Assembly (NCBI GenBank): GCA_034231615.1 | Contig: CM067316.1 | Coordinates: 61,651,353 to 61,715,352, forward strand | Reading direction: 5' to 3' | Length of the DNA stretch: 64,000 bases | Origin: Meghimatium bilineatum | Taxonomy: Eukaryota > Mollusca > Gastropoda > Stylommatophora > Philomycidae | In this document: positions 9,808 through 20,519 of the stretch, piece by piece | Layout: every line of letters starts with the position of its first letter | How positions within the stretch are numbered: the first letter of the stretch is position 1 | Program-made: the position numbers and the translations under genes | Notes under the pieces: model-generated | The model's input: the letters and a program-made list of their open reading frames with translations, nothing else | Told to the model about the DNA's origin: nothing | Databases searched by the model: none

Positions 9808-11460
9808 TTAGTTAGTCGTCGGATCATCATCACTGCAAACTGGACACATCCATAGTTGCTCCGATCTCTCCTTGAGTGTATCCGCCATCACACTTCTGCT
9901 GACAGTACCGGTCCTATGCTGGTTGACCATCATTCTTCTGCGCCCTCGAAAATGTTCACCTCTAGCAACACCGCATCTCAATCCCTGATCTTTAATCCTA
10001 GCCATTGAAAAGGAATCATCATCCACATTCGTCTCACTCTCGCGTGTTATATCTCTTAAGGAGTTCAAAACGTCAGCGCGATCCATTGCCCCATCGCCCT
10101 TTGCCACAATCGCACACGATGCCAGTTGATCCGCTCTTTCATTGCCTCGAACGCCCACATGTCCCGGCACGAAAATAAATGTAACCGCCTTCAAGCTCGC
10201 ATTTCTCAAGGCCTCAATCCACTGTTCGCGAACGAGACCCACTTGTACCTTCTTAATCATACTCATAGAGTCACTCAAGATGCAGACCTGCATTACTTTC
10301 TGTGTGCGTAGCCACTCAAATGCCATGGTCACCGCCATAGTCTCCATGGTCATACTACTCGTAGTGACCGCAAAGGCACCACTTTCCTCCTTGATCGTTT
10401 TACCTGCGCACTGAGCTGTAAAGGCCCAAGCACTGCGAACATGCCTAATTACAGATCCATCAGTGTATATAATCACATCCCCCTCTTTGGTATTCTCACT
10501 GATTAAAGCCTGCACTTCTTTCTCCACAGCTGTGGGACACCATTCTCTGCATCCCCTGCTAAGTGATATTACTACTCTCAAACAAGTTTCGAAATCTGTG
10601 GGTAGACCTATCCATTCCGCACCAACTGCCACATCCTGTAATCGGCACACGCTTTGTATTACATCTTCAGCACGTCCCATCCACGACCTTCCTCTCTTGA
10701 GTCTGCTGCCTTTAACTTTCTGTATTTCGGAATGCAACGGGTGTTCCTTATCTGCATGTATTTGAAGGTACGCCCGTGCACGGCAATACTGTAATCTATG
10801 CTCAGCTGTTGGGCAGTCAAGTAGGTATCGCATAGCTCTTGTCGATGTGTCTCTTGTGCATCCCAGAATGATACGCATTGCTGCATTCTGGACTCTATCC
10901 AGTCTTTCGATCTGAGTTTGGCTAAGAGTCAGAATTGTCAGTGCATATTCCACCACAGCCACTACCAAACCCTGGTACAAAAGAAATAACAATCTTTGCT
11001 CACATTGCGCAGCAGCCATAACCTTCATTGCTGCTAAGCCTTTGCCTGCCCTTATGATAATGTGGTCAACATGTTCCCTGAAACTCAGGCTTCTGTCAAA
11101 AAACACACCCAGATATCTCATTGTGCTAGTTCTTTCTAAACTTTTCCCGGACAACGAAACTTGTGGCATGGGTGTCTTTACCATGTGATTGTTCAAGGAA
11201 AACCACGTCACGAATGCCTTAGACGGATTAACCACTGCTCCCGTATCTCGACACCAATTTGTCAGTCTGTCCAGCTCCTTCTGTAGTTCCACGACGCACT
11301 CTTCTCGATTTCTGCCCTGTCTATACACCAGGATATCATCGGCATATGACATCGTTCTGCCAACACCTGTGATTTGATTGCCAGCGATATGTACTGTGTA
11401 TACATTGAAAAGTACAGGAGATAGAGGCGATCCCTGTGGCAGGCCAGGGCTAATAACCGT
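9808..11460 (-). pseudogene. LINE-A RT 3' half and RNase H domain
   Basis: The open frame runs from ISPGLPQGSPLSPVLF (RT motif B, 11440 region) through SYADDILVYRQG (catalytic YADD), the thumb-like YLGVFFDRSLSF and RVQNAAMRIILGCTRDT, into RNase H: IIYTDGSV, METMAVTMA, ILSDSMSM and VPGHVGVRGNERADQLA supply the D-E-D-D set. It ends with a short C-terminal CPVCSDDDPTTN. No stop interrupts this 550-codon stretch. The domain order places it in the I/Jockey-like group of RNase H-bearing LINEs; the clade is not resolved. Confidence 0.9.
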
Positions 11461-11475
11461 TGGTTACACAAATCC

Positions 11476-12270
11476 ATGAATGGTCTCACAAGACGCGTGA
11501 CTATTGCCGATTTCCAGAGCGACGATACCGTCTGGCAGAAGACGGACGAGACAAAAGGTGCGGCATTGCTGGCACACTACACCGCACAAATTGGTCAGAG
11601 AAATGTGGAGGCATATCAAGAAATCAGGAAAACGCTCACAGACACGTGTAGGAACTTGAGCATGGAAAACCATATGCTAATCACAGTTGAAGAAATCAGG
11701 AAGGCACTGAAAAGTACAAAAAATACAGCACCAGGGCCAGATGGCATTAGATACGATGACATTAGTCGAAGTACGGATGAGGAGTTGGGAGAGTTGGCGG
11801 ACATGTTCAATAATAGCCTTCTAAAGGGCACAGTGAAAGAAGACTGGTTGCACAGCTATTTAGTTCCACTACACAAACCTGGGAAGGACCACACCAGGAT
11901 ACATGGCTACAGAATAATAACTATGCAGAATACGATTGGCAAGCTTTTGGAAAAAATTGTGGCCCGGAAGGTATCGTGTTATCTTGAAAGAAATAAGTGT
12001 TTACCAACATTGTTAGGAGGATATCGTCCAGGAAAGAAGACATGGCAAAATGCAGCCATATTTGCGCAGGATGTTTTTGAGGGGTTCGATTCGCGCATGG
12101 AGACATGTGCGGTCGCAATAGACCTTGACGATGCGTACAATAGGGTGTCCTTGGATATCTTGATGCACCAGCTGTTAAATCTTGCAGTTAATCCTTTTGT
12201 CGTGCGTTGGGTTGGCGCCGCCCTGATGCACAGGGTTGTAGTTCTCAAGTGTGGTAACTGGAGTGATATT
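11476..12270 (+). pseudogene. LINE-A RT 5' half (inverted segment)
   Basis: The frame reads NTAPGPDGIRYDDI, LVPLHKPGKDHTRIHGYR, KLLEKIVARKVSCYLE, LGGYRPGKKTWQNA and VAIDLDDAYNRVSLDIL. These are RT fingers and motif A (the catalytic Asp in IDLDDAYN). It is open throughout and terminates at the inversion breakpoint; residues after GNWSD come from intron sequence. Confidence 0.88.
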
Positions 12271-12457
12271 AGATGGTATGGTAAATCCATGTTTTTCCAG
12301 TATGTTCATAATTTCTGTTTCAGAAACTATCTACAAGCTATAAACGCTCCTATAACATCAAATGTCTACACGTTATAAACGCACTATAAAATCAAATGTC
12401 TACATCGTAAGTAGCAAGTATTTTGAATCCAGATGAATGATTCTTGCTATGTTTCAG

Positions 12458-12577
12458 TTTGCCGTGTTCCCTGCCCACCTCAACGTTAGAGACAGGTCAA
12501 TAAATGACGACAAAGAGTGTGACCCTAATTTGTACATAAAGTATATGCGCCATCTTGGGTCCGGTAGGATTGGCAAG
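12458..12577 (+). CDS. Pseudokinase exon 2: glycine-rich loop
   Basis: Forty codons follow TTTCAG (12453-12457) and precede GTATGT (12578), phase 0-0. The exon encodes res 40-79 and ends in YIKYMRHLGSGRIGK, the beta1 strand and nucleotide-binding glycine loop (GSGRIG, a GxGxxG match). The upstream half (FAVFPAHLNVRDRS) has no recognised motif. The exon sits 184 bp beyond the 5' end of a LINE-A insertion and 46 bp before a LINE-G fragment, so it is a small island of host coding sequence between retroelements. Confidence 0.85.
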
Positions 12578-12623
12578 GTATGTAATTGCTTTTAAACATT
12601 ATATGGATACATTCTTTATTCTT

Positions 12624-13010
12624 GATTAGAAACTAGAATCGTGACACACGGGACATTCCCATAAGTGCCCCGCTCTCCGATCCAGGTGCCGTTCGAGTGT
12701 ATGTAGTCAAAGTCCTAGTAAATTATTGATTATGTAATCTACGGTTCTTTTAAAAAAAGTACACTTTTCTCCGTATTCTCTAATCACTTCCATTTCTGTC
12801 CTTCTTTGTATGTGTACGTTGTCAGTCTCATTGTGTCATTGTGCAATGAATTTATAACTGTTTTAATTAAGCTAGATTTATCTCTTTATAACTGTTTTAA
12901 TTAAGCTACATTTATCTCCTCTAAGTACTGTGCCGTCAATTGCAGCATTGCCTGCCAATGAGTCAGCTCTTTCGTTTCCTCTGACTCCAACGTGATCCAT
13001 TCAGTAGGCC
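12624..13010 (-). pseudogene. LINE-G RNase H/C-terminal fragment
   Basis: The complement shows HVGVRGNERADSLAGNAAI (RNase H end, GNERADSLA) in one frame and ERHLDRRAGHLWECPVC at the C-terminus (12650-12710), before a TTGATTCTTG-type tail. Related 3' ends lie at 640-740 and 39107-39300. Frames are broken. Confidence 0.65.
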
Positions 13011-13940
13011 TATAACTATGTATGGGAGTCAACATCAGGTCCTTGAGACAGGTGTCAAATTTCCTAAACAATCAATCCCTAACCACCCAAATTAAAATGG
13101 TTTACAGTACTTTCTGAACCAAGGAGCAGTTTGGAATCTGATTATTTGCAGCTGCCTCTGCAATTACAGTCTTCAAATGATCAACGAAATTATAGTACTG
13201 TGGACGCTATCATCCTTCTGAACTCTAAATTGACATTATTTGACTTATTCAGGACATTTCTATTGGTTCTCGACACATAGTATGAACAAAGTGACCAATA
13301 AAATCACGGGAAATGTCGAATAACGTCACTTTAAAACAATGATTCCCCATGCATCCACAGGACTGTAATTGACGAGAGACACGATTATTCAGTCCTGCTG
13401 GCTCGTTTACAATCATGTTTCTAAAGTATTGCATTTGACTTTTCGCCTGATTTTCAATGAGCACTGCGTACGTATAATTTGTGTTGACAGCCAATGAAAA
13501 ACACGGAAAAAAGTAAGTCACATTTGTAAGATTATTCCCAGTTTAGCCCTAAGCTCCTAAAGCGTCGATGGTCACCGGAGGAAATGTTCTGTCTCGACTC
13601 GTTTCACATAGCTGAAACGCGGTTGTAGGAATAGGAAGGAGAGTTTTAGTGGTTTCTACTACATCCCTCATTTTCACAAATAGCGCTACAGAATGTGTAC
13701 AATCATGCGGAAAAATTGGTCTTCACAAATAACGTCACAGAGGTGCACAATGATGCGAAAAAAACCCAGCAACGCACTCATTTTCTGTCCTCCATTTCTA
13801 TTACGAAAAGTATATTTCATACCAACTGTAGGCCTACTTCTGTGTGTCGCCATGACTTTCATCTTGGGAGAATAATGTGGTAGTTTCCCGTTGCTTTCCA
13901 CATCCATATGCGGGATATATTATACATATGCATAATACTG
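13010..13940. other. Intron 2 sequence, mostly unassigned
   Basis: 13280-13330 (GTGACCAATAAAATCACGGG) resembles 18460-18480 (repeat K). The rest shows no coding or repeat structure I can name. Confidence 0.4.
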
Positions 13941-14015
13941 TGGACAGATAGCTGTGGAGAGCCGTGACCGACTACGCCAGTCGGCATGGCACCTGATGAT
14001 GATGATGATGATATT
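13940..14015 (+). mobile_element. LINE-N 3' tip with (ATG)n tail
   Basis: GACTACGCCAGTCGGCATGG, then CACCTGATGATGATGATG, is the terminal motif also present at 48480-48515 and 62580-62620. Only the last 60-70 bp of the element are recognisable. Confidence 0.6.
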
Positions 14016-14149
14016 TCACACACACAAAAGTTGTTCGCAATAAATACTGAATATTGGTCTGAACAACATGCACAAGCTATGCACAGCAACATCCCTGCAC
14101 TCACAATAGAGGTTAATCGTTTATTATACGCACAACATTCGGTGATTAA

Positions 14150-14360
14150 GGAACATAGACAGACATTCGGATACCATCATATGAACAGGCAGGTAGGCAG
14201 ACAAACAGACAGCCAGACAAACAGATAGATATACGAACAGGCAGGTAGGCAGACAGCGAGACATGTAGGTAGAAAACCCGAAAGTGAGGTAGGCAGACAG
14301 ACAGGCAGGCAGGTAGACAGACAAGTAGGCAGATAGACAAGCAGGTAGATAGATTATAGA
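14150..14360 (+). repeat. GGTAGGCAGACAG-type satellite
   Basis: Degenerate repeats of CAGGTAGGCAGACA fill this stretch. Apparent frames are low complexity. Confidence 0.85.
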
Positions 14361-14399
14361 TGTTGGGTTGCATAATTTACATTTCTTATTCTTGCAAAC

Positions 14400-14770
14400 A
14401 ATTGTCTAGTTCTATTTTCTATTATCGTAAAGAAACAAATCATGTGAACTATGCAGGATCAGCATTAATCATGTGAACTATAAGAAACAAATCATGTGAA
14501 CTATGCAGGATCAGCATTAATCATGTGAACTATAAGAAACAAATCATGTGAACTATGCAGGATCAGCATTAATCATGTGAACTATAAGAAACAAATCATG
14601 TGAACTATAAGAAACAAATCATGTGAACTATAAGAAACAAATCATGTGAACTGTAAGAAACAAATCATGTGAACTATAAGAAACAAATCATGTGAACTAT
14701 AAGAAACAAATCATGTGAACTGTAAGAAACAAATCATGTGAACTATGCAGGATCAGGATTAATCATGTGT
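14400..14770 (+). repeat. Composite 22/54-bp array abutting kinase exon 3
   Basis: Unit AAGAAACAAATCATGTGAAC TAT alternates with a longer version that adds GCAGGATCAGCATTAATCAT. The array ends about 20 bp before the acceptor of the exon at 14791, so the branch-point region probably lies at the array's edge. Confidence 0.9.
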
Positions 14771-14790
14771 AATTGCATCTGTTTAATCAG

Positions 14791-15009
14791 AGTTACATCG
14801 CCAAGAGAATCGATCTCACACCTTACGCGTGCGGAACGGTTGGGAAACAAGACCCACATCTTGTGGTTGTAGTTACAATGATGGATGCCAAACGAGTTGA
14901 TTACATCGACGCCATAAGAGCAATTGAACCATTTACTCTGAAAGGAGAACCATCGCCGTTCATCTGGAATGTTCTAGTTACGTTTCGCTCAAATCTGCCC
15001 TATCTCGCA
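14791..15009 (+). CDS. Pseudokinase exon 3: N-lobe with beta3 Lys replaced
   Basis: Seventy-three codons (res 80-152) lie between TTTAATCAG and GTAAGT, phase 0-0. The exon begins SYIAKRID (beta2). It includes HLVVVVTMMDAKRV, where the AGC beta3 motif (A-x-K-V-L) would be; the lysine position is Thr108. AIRAIEPF supplies a candidate alphaC Glu (Glu125). SPFIWNVLVTFRSNLPYLA matches the usual HPFIV.L..F...LY beta4-beta5 region. The loop between beta2 and beta3 is somewhat long, so the Lys/Thr alignment should be checked structurally. A tandem array ends about 20 bp upstream of the exon. Confidence 0.88.
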
Positions 15010-15039
15010 GTAAGTACTTTTGTTTGCGTGTGTGTATGT

Positions 15040-15325
15040 GTAATTCTTCTTCTTCTTCTTCTGCGTTCGTTCTCAAACTCCTGCAGATTAGCAGGATGTA
15101 GTCCAGAGAACGGAATGCGTTGTGCCATGGTTTACAGCATTGCTGCGATATCTGCGCATTTCGGCCTGACAATTCCGACTTCAGCATGGCTTTGGGTCTC
15201 TGACCCTATATGGGATGGAACAGCAAACTCCATCCCATAATCTCCTTAGTCGTCTCTTACGAGATGCATGAAAGGTAAACAGTGTTGCTATTCTTTGCTC
15301 CCCTTCCGGGCCCGGCAACACACGC
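15040..15325 (+). repeat. SINE-S copy
   Basis: It starts with CTTCTTCTTCTTCTGCG, then AGATTAGCAGGATGTAGTCC, and ends TTCTTTGCTCCCCTTCCGGG CCCGGCAACAC. Other copies lie at 37425-37675 (+), 23325-23600 (-), 63205-63460 (-) and part at 17340-17480 (-). It shares the AGCAGGATGTAGTCC block with SINE-L. Confidence 0.8.
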
Positions 15326-15570
15326 GCGGTATGTGTAATAATGTGTGTAATAATGTATGTGTAATAATGTGTGTAACAATATGTGTGTAACAATGTATGC
15401 GTAATAATGTGTGTAATAATATGTGTGTAATAATATCTGTGCAACAATGTGTAGCAATATGTGTGTAATATGTGTGTACTAATGTAGGTATAATAATATG
15501 TGTGTAGCAATATGTGTGTATTAATGTATGTGTAACTATATGTGTAATAATATGTGTGAACTGCACAGAA
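15325..15570 (+). repeat. TGTGTAATAATG satellite, block 1
   Basis: About 20 diverged copies of a 12-bp TGTGTAATAATG-like unit. Histidine/tyrosine/threonine-rich frames on the complement are artefacts. Confidence 0.9.
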
Positions 15571-15669
15571 TAGCTTTCTGCACTGCATAGAATTGGAGAC
15601 ATTTGACCTCTGCACTATGTGCTAACTTCAGCGCTAAAGAAAAATTAAACTAAATTAAATGAATAATAC

Positions 15670-16205
15670 GTGTGTAATATAATATGTATATTATCATGTG
15701 TGTGTGTAACAATACATGTGTGTAATAATGTGTGTGTAACAATACATGTGTGTTATCATGTGTGCGTAACAATACATGTGTGTTATCATGTGTGTGTAAC
15801 AATACATGTGTGTAATCATGTGTGTGTAATAATATATGTGTGTAATCATGTGTATGTAATAATATATGTGTGTAATCATGTGTATGTAATAATATATGTG
15901 TGTAATCATGTGTATATAATAATATATGTGTGTAATCATGTGTGTGTAAGCCTAATAATATATGTGTGTAATCATGTGTGTGTGTATAGGCCTAATAATA
16001 TATGTGTGTAATCATGTATGTATAGGCCTAATAATATATGTGTGTAATCATGTGTGTGTAGGCCTAATAATATATGTGTGAAATCATGTGTGCGTGTAGG
16101 CCTAATAATATATTTGTCTAATCATGTGTGTAACCATATATGTGCAATTATGTATGTGTAATATGTGTGTAATCATGTATGTGTAATTATTTTTATAAAC
16201 ATGTG
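15670..16205 (+). repeat. TGTGTAATCATG satellite, block 2
   Basis: Units of 20-24 bp (AATAATATATGTGTGTAATC ATGTGT) continue to the LINE inserted at 16206. The array resumes after it. Confidence 0.9.
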
Positions 16206-16752
16206 TAATCAATCAATAAAGTGTCATGCCGAGTGGCGTAGGCGATCATGCATCTCTACAACTTGCTGTCTCTTGTGTTGCCAATAAGTTGAGTTGGTGA
16301 CTTCTTTTTTTGTGCCGCAGTGACAACCCATCCAGAAATTTCTTTCTATGTCTTCCTCTGTCTCTTTTCCACTTGATCTGTCCGGCAGTAACTAAATGTT
16401 TAAGTTTTACTTTCCTCATCACATGCGCTAAAAATCCTGATTGTTTGCTTCTAATTGTTGCCATAAGTTGTCTGTCTTACTCCAGCATCTCTAAGTTCTA
16501 CATTAGTTTTCTTGGCTGTCCATGGAAGTTTCATCATTCTTCTTTAAAAAAAACACCACATCAGCTACCTTCAGTTTATCTTGGGCACTTTTGTTTCTAC
16601 ACTGTCCATGCTTCGCGTCCATACAGAAGGATCGGTTCAATATAACATCCTAGCACACGAACTCGTGTATGCATTGAGATTACTCCATTGCATAGATTGT
16701 TTCTCAGTTTTAGAAATGTTGCTTTGGCCTGCGCTATGCTGTTCGTGATCTC
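16206..16752 (-). pseudogene. LINE RT C-terminal fragment inserted in the satellite
   Basis: The complement encodes ITNSIAQAKATFLKLRNNLC, TRVRVLGCYIEPILLYGREAW and, frameshifted, GFLAHVMRKVKLKHLVTAG then KRDRGRHRKKFLDGLSL. These are RT C-terminal and R.RGR..EKFLD motifs. The 3' end has an (ATCA)n tail. ATGTGTAATC flanks both sides, but it is also the satellite unit, so the TSD is ambiguous. A + strand relative lies at 27030-27390. Confidence 0.75.
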
Positions 16753-17170
16753 ATGTGTAATCATGCTTATATAATCCAGATTTAGAAATCATGTTTGTGC
16801 AACTATGCTTGTGTAATCATGTTTGTGTAAATATGCTTGTGTAATCATGTTTGTGTAAATATGCTTGTGTAATCATGTTTGTGTAAATATGCTTGTGTAA
16901 TCATGTTTGTGTAAATATGCTTGTGTAATCATGATTGTGCAACTATGCTTGTGTAATCATGTTTGTGTAATCATATTTTTTGTACTAATAAATGTGTAAT
17001 CATATTTGTTTAATAATGTTTGTATAATCATAGGCCTACTTATATAATCATTTTTGTATAATTATGTATATGTAGTCGTGTATTTGTAATTATTGTCATG
17101 CTTTCACACTCATGCCTGTGTAATCATGTTTGTATAATAATTTATGTATAATCATGACAGTATAATCATG
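16753..17170 (+). repeat. TGTGTAATCATG satellite, block 3
   Basis: ATGCTTGTGTAATCATGTTT G-type units of about 26 bp continue from 16780 to 16980, then decay. Confidence 0.85.
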
Positions 17171-17334
17171 TATTTGTAATGTATTGACAAAAATCATTCT
17201 AGTACTTGCATTAAGATTAATTTGCCACACTCAGAAACAATAAATTGTATATCAGAGACTATTGTGTGATACACTTTATGTAAGTAATCTGAATATCACA
17301 GTCACTATACGCAATTAGTTACTCACACGTGATG

Positions 17335-17480
17335 ACAATTTTCCATTAGCTACATCGTGCTGTGGTAGGCCGAAATGCGCCAATATCACATCACAGCTGT
17401 AAACCATAACACAAAGCATTCTGCTCTTTGAATATATCATTATAAATAGTACCAGTTTGAGAACCAACGCAGAAAAGAAA
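17335..17480 (-). repeat. Partial SINE-S copy
   Basis: GGCCGAAATGCGCCAATATC to TTTGAGAACCAACGCAGAAAA corresponds to the complement of 15060-15190. Confidence 0.6.
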
Positions 17481-17486
17481 AACACA

Positions 17487-18140
17487 TTATTGTCACATTC
17501 CTGTCACATTACTGTCACATTATTGTCACATTACTGTCACATTACTGCCACATTATTGTAACATTACTGCCACATTATTACCACATTATTGCCACATTAT
17601 TGCCACATTACTGCCATATTACTGCCACATTATTGCCACATTATTGTAACATTACTGCCACATTACTGCCATATTACTGTCACATTACTGTCACATTACT
17701 GCCACATTATTGTAACATTACTGCCACATTAACACATTATTGCCACATTACTGCCACATTATTGTAACATTACTGCCACATTAACACATTAATGTCACAT
17801 TACTGCCATATTACTGTCACATTACTGCCACATTATTGTAACATTACTGCCACATTAACACATTATTGCCATATTACTGTCACATTACTGCCACTTTATT
17901 GTAACATTACTGCCACATTAACACATTAATGTCACATTACTACCACATTATTGTTACATTACAGCCACACTAGCACATTAATGTAACATTACTGCCATAT
18001 TACTGCCACATTACTGTCACAGTACTGTCACATTATTGCCACATTACTTAAACATGCCAAATATTACTGCCATATTACTGCCACATTACTGTCACAGTAC
18101 TGTCACATTATTGCCACATTACTTAAACATGCAATAATTT
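17487..18140 (+). repeat. 11-bp CATTACTGCCA satellite abutting kinase exon 4
   Basis: About 55 units of CACATTACTGC/CACATTATTGC. It ends roughly 45 bp before the acceptor at 18181. Confidence 0.92.
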
Positions 18141-18181
18141 CTGGTATTGATTTCTAACAAGATGAACGACCTCTTTCACAG

Positions 18182-18276
18182 GAATATTACTATATTGTCA
18201 ACCAGTATTGTAAGATGTCTGTCTCGCTCTGTCATCGTCTGCAGCGTGTTGGCCAGATGCTTGAAGATATTGTCAA
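18182..18276 (+). CDS. Pseudokinase exon 4: beta5/hinge and alphaD
   Basis: The exon starts after CTCTTTCACAG and ends at GTAGGA (donor 18277), 95 nt, phase 0 to 2. It reads EYYYIVNQYCKMS then HRLQRVGQMLEDIVK, the hinge, alphaD and start of alphaE (AGC equivalent: LYIV.EYC.GG...L...G...ED.V.FY). The Gly-Gly of the usual hinge is Lys-Met. The split Lys codon is completed by the first base of the next exon. This exon is below normal ORF-calling length and was found by searching for the missing kinase segment. Confidence 0.85.
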
Positions 18277-18329
18277 GTAGGATGATAAGTCAATAATTGT
18301 ACAGTTAACTCGCGACCGAACTCTAAATA

Positions 18330-18520
18330 AGACCTAACAACAGAATCAAAACAAAGCAGAACCAGCCTTCTTACGCGATGTTGTTTGATTATTTCTGTGA
18401 TTTTCGTTGGTCGCTATGTATATACATTGTGTCTCGCGAGTGGTGCCTGCTAGCGCCGACCAATGAAATTCACGGGAATAATAAAAACATGACCCAAATG
18501 TATTGATTGGATTCTGTTGA
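18330..18520 (+). repeat. Repeat K copy (MITE-like)
   Basis: CAAAGCAGAACCAGCCTTCT, TTCGTTGGTCGCTATGTATA and CCAATGAAATTCACGGGAAT match 7395-7500 in inverted orientation, and the last phrase matches 13285. Confidence 0.5.
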
Positions 18521-18601
18521 TATGTCTTCTATTGGTGGGTCACGGTTGAACCGAAATACAATTACGCTAGATGATAAATAACAAACAGGCAACATAATAC
18601 A

Positions 18602-18977
18602 GTCACCCCTCAGTTATCGCGGTTAATAGGGACCGGAACCGGCAGCGGTAAGTGAAAAACCGCGAAGTATTTTTAACACACGTACATTTTTGTGTAGGCC
18701 CCCTATGTATAATATCAATAAGTGTATATGAAACCATATAAGTGCATAGGTTATCATTTGAACATTAAAGATTAGTTTCAAACATGTAAATAAAATATTA
18801 ATAATATAAATAACATACATAACATACATAAAAATGTATAAATAATATAAATATGATACGCGTGTGTGTGTAACATACGTAGATGTAACTAAAGTGTACA
18901 TACAGTCAATGTTTTTTAGAAATCCGCGATGTACTGAGGTCGCGATAAAAATGAACCGCGGAGTAGCGAGGGATGAC
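18602..18977. mobile_element. Pogo/Tigger-type MITE
   Basis: The left end CAGTCACCCCTCAGTTATCG CGGTT and the right end AACCGCGGAGTAGCGAGGGA TGACTA are inverted copies of one another with a few mismatches. They match the known Tigger-like CAGTC.TCCCTCG...CGCGG terminus. TA flanks both ends. The 375-bp interior is AT-rich and non-coding. Confidence 0.8.
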
Positions 18978-19279
18978 TATAACTGTTATACAACAGACGG
19001 GAGATAATAAATGTTATACATAAAGGGTGCAATATAAGATTTGAAAAATAACACATTTGTGAGTCAACTTTCTCCTTATTATATTAATAAGAAATCAATA
19101 AAAGGTGTCCTACCTGAACATGTTAGGTCATTCTCTCACTGAAAAAACATCGAGGAGCTACGGTGAAGTTGTAGTTTAAAATGTGTCAGCGATAACCCTC
19201 AATATTTATACCAACCTACAGTTAACACAAAAGGAAGGTACATCAAAATTGAATGACAGAAGCAGAAGATATTATAGAT

Positions 19280-19476
19280 CAGTGTTTCCCAACGTGGGGA
19301 GCACGCCCCACAGGGGAGCAATTTGATTGTTCAGGGGGAGGGGGAGAGTTTCGAAAAAAAAATTGTACGGAACAATTCAATTTTTTAATATAAAAAATAT
19401 GTGTATACTACATAGAGGAGCATCAGAATTTTAGAAAGATTCTGGTGGGGCATGGTAAAAAAAATGGTTGGGAAAC
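19280..19476. mobile_element. hAT-type MITE
   Basis: CAGTGTTTCCCAACGTGGGG at the left and GGTTGGGAAACACTG at the right form the terminal inverted repeat typical of hAT MITEs. Flanks TTATAGAT and CAATAGAT are similar 8-mers, consistent with the 8-bp duplication hAT elements make. The interior has G-rich and A-rich runs and no transposase. Confidence 0.75.
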
Positions 19477-19682
19477 ACTGCAATAGATTCTGCGAGCTGG
19501 AACAGATAGGAAGGGGCTGTGAATGGATGGAAGTAAATAAAGATATAATGTCGTTGGTGAATGTTGTAGTACAGATAGGAAGATAGTTCTGTGACTGGGC
19601 TGCCAATAAGACAGAGGAAATTATACAAAGCATATAGAACAGTACTCAAAGACATAAAATATAAACATTTACACAGATGGAT

Positions 19683-19839
19683 TCCGCCGAAGACGGATGT
19701 GTTGGGTCATTGGCGCAAATAAAACGGCAACACAACGCATTTCCATTCTCTGGACTACATCCAACTGGAAATCTTGTAGGGCCATTGTTCTGTTACAAAA
19801 GAAATCCAGTGGGAATTTGAGAATGAACGCTGAAGAAGA
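19683..19839 (+). mobile_element. SINE-L with 12-bp TSD
   Basis: ACACAGATGGAT occurs at 19671-19682 and 19840-19851, bracketing a SINE-L that starts TCCGCCGAAGACGGATGTG and ends AATGAACGCTGAAGAAGA. This defines the element's true ends at about 157 bp. Confidence 0.85.
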
Positions 19840-20029
19840 ACACAGATGGATCAGTAGCACGAGAAACAGATTCGGGTGGGACTTCATTGCCTACCACAAT
19901 AGCAAGTAGTGATGGGCAATCTACTGCCTATATCACCACAACATTTAGCATGAGAATGGAGATAGAGGAAGTAACAGCGGATCTCACTTTGTTGAGACAA
20001 GCCAACCACCAAACACTTACAGTGAATAT

Positions 20030-20500
20030 TTTATAAATGTGTGTGCATATTAACAAGGTATATTTTAAAAAAAATAATTCGCTATTTAGTCAGTTTTCTA
20101 AAATGAAATATTCAGTATTGATGCACTTCAGTTTATTTCTGCATGCACTTTTTGCAAGAATATGCTAATTTCTCTCTAAAAATCACTTGCAGAGAAAAGG
20201 GTACAACGCCCATAGGAATATTAATATACAACAGGTCTAAAAACTGTATGCATACCAGAACCAAATACACTTGAAATCTAGAATATAATAGCCGTGTTCT
20301 GTCATCTCAGGATGCTCTATAAATAGCGCATATCCATCGCAAAATTCTCACGCGACATCCAATCAAAACCATTTAGTGTCGTGACGTTATTCAAAAAGGA
20401 GACATTTTTGTATACAAATGTTATTGATTCGCTCACAGGTAAACTTCTGTATCGGCTTGTGGTTAAAGTTATCTAAAATACATTATATTTAAAATAAACA
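20030..20500. other. Unassigned AT-rich sequence
   Basis: No ORF, repeat or motif that I recognise. Confidence 0.5.
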
Positions 20501-20519
20501 TACAATTTGCTTTAAATGG

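Larger units (their letters stand above)
9784..12274 (-). mobile_element. LINE-A copy with inverted 5' segment and 14-bp TSD
   Basis: The minus-strand portion (9798-11460) carries RT motifs PGLPQGSPLSPVLFN and YADD, then RNase H and a (CTAA)n tail. The inverted portion (11465-12260, plus strand) carries the earlier RT domains and stops at CGNWSD, exactly where the minus part resumes with ISPGLPQGSP. GAGTGATATTAGAT occurs at 9784-9797 and 12261-12274. The order (5' end against the internal break, shared TSD) is what twin priming produces. It lies in intron 1. Confidence 0.92.
19230..20030 (+). pseudogene. LINE-A fragment with two nested insertions
   Basis: In pieces the + strand reads EAEDII...FCELEQIGRGCEW and, after the second insertion, TDGSVARETDSGWDFIAYHN, then EIEEVTADLTLLRQANHQTL. 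These correspond to the linker and RNase H start of the intact copy at 9808-11460. A hAT-type MITE (19280-19476) and a SINE-L (19683-19839) interrupt it. Confidence 0.75.
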
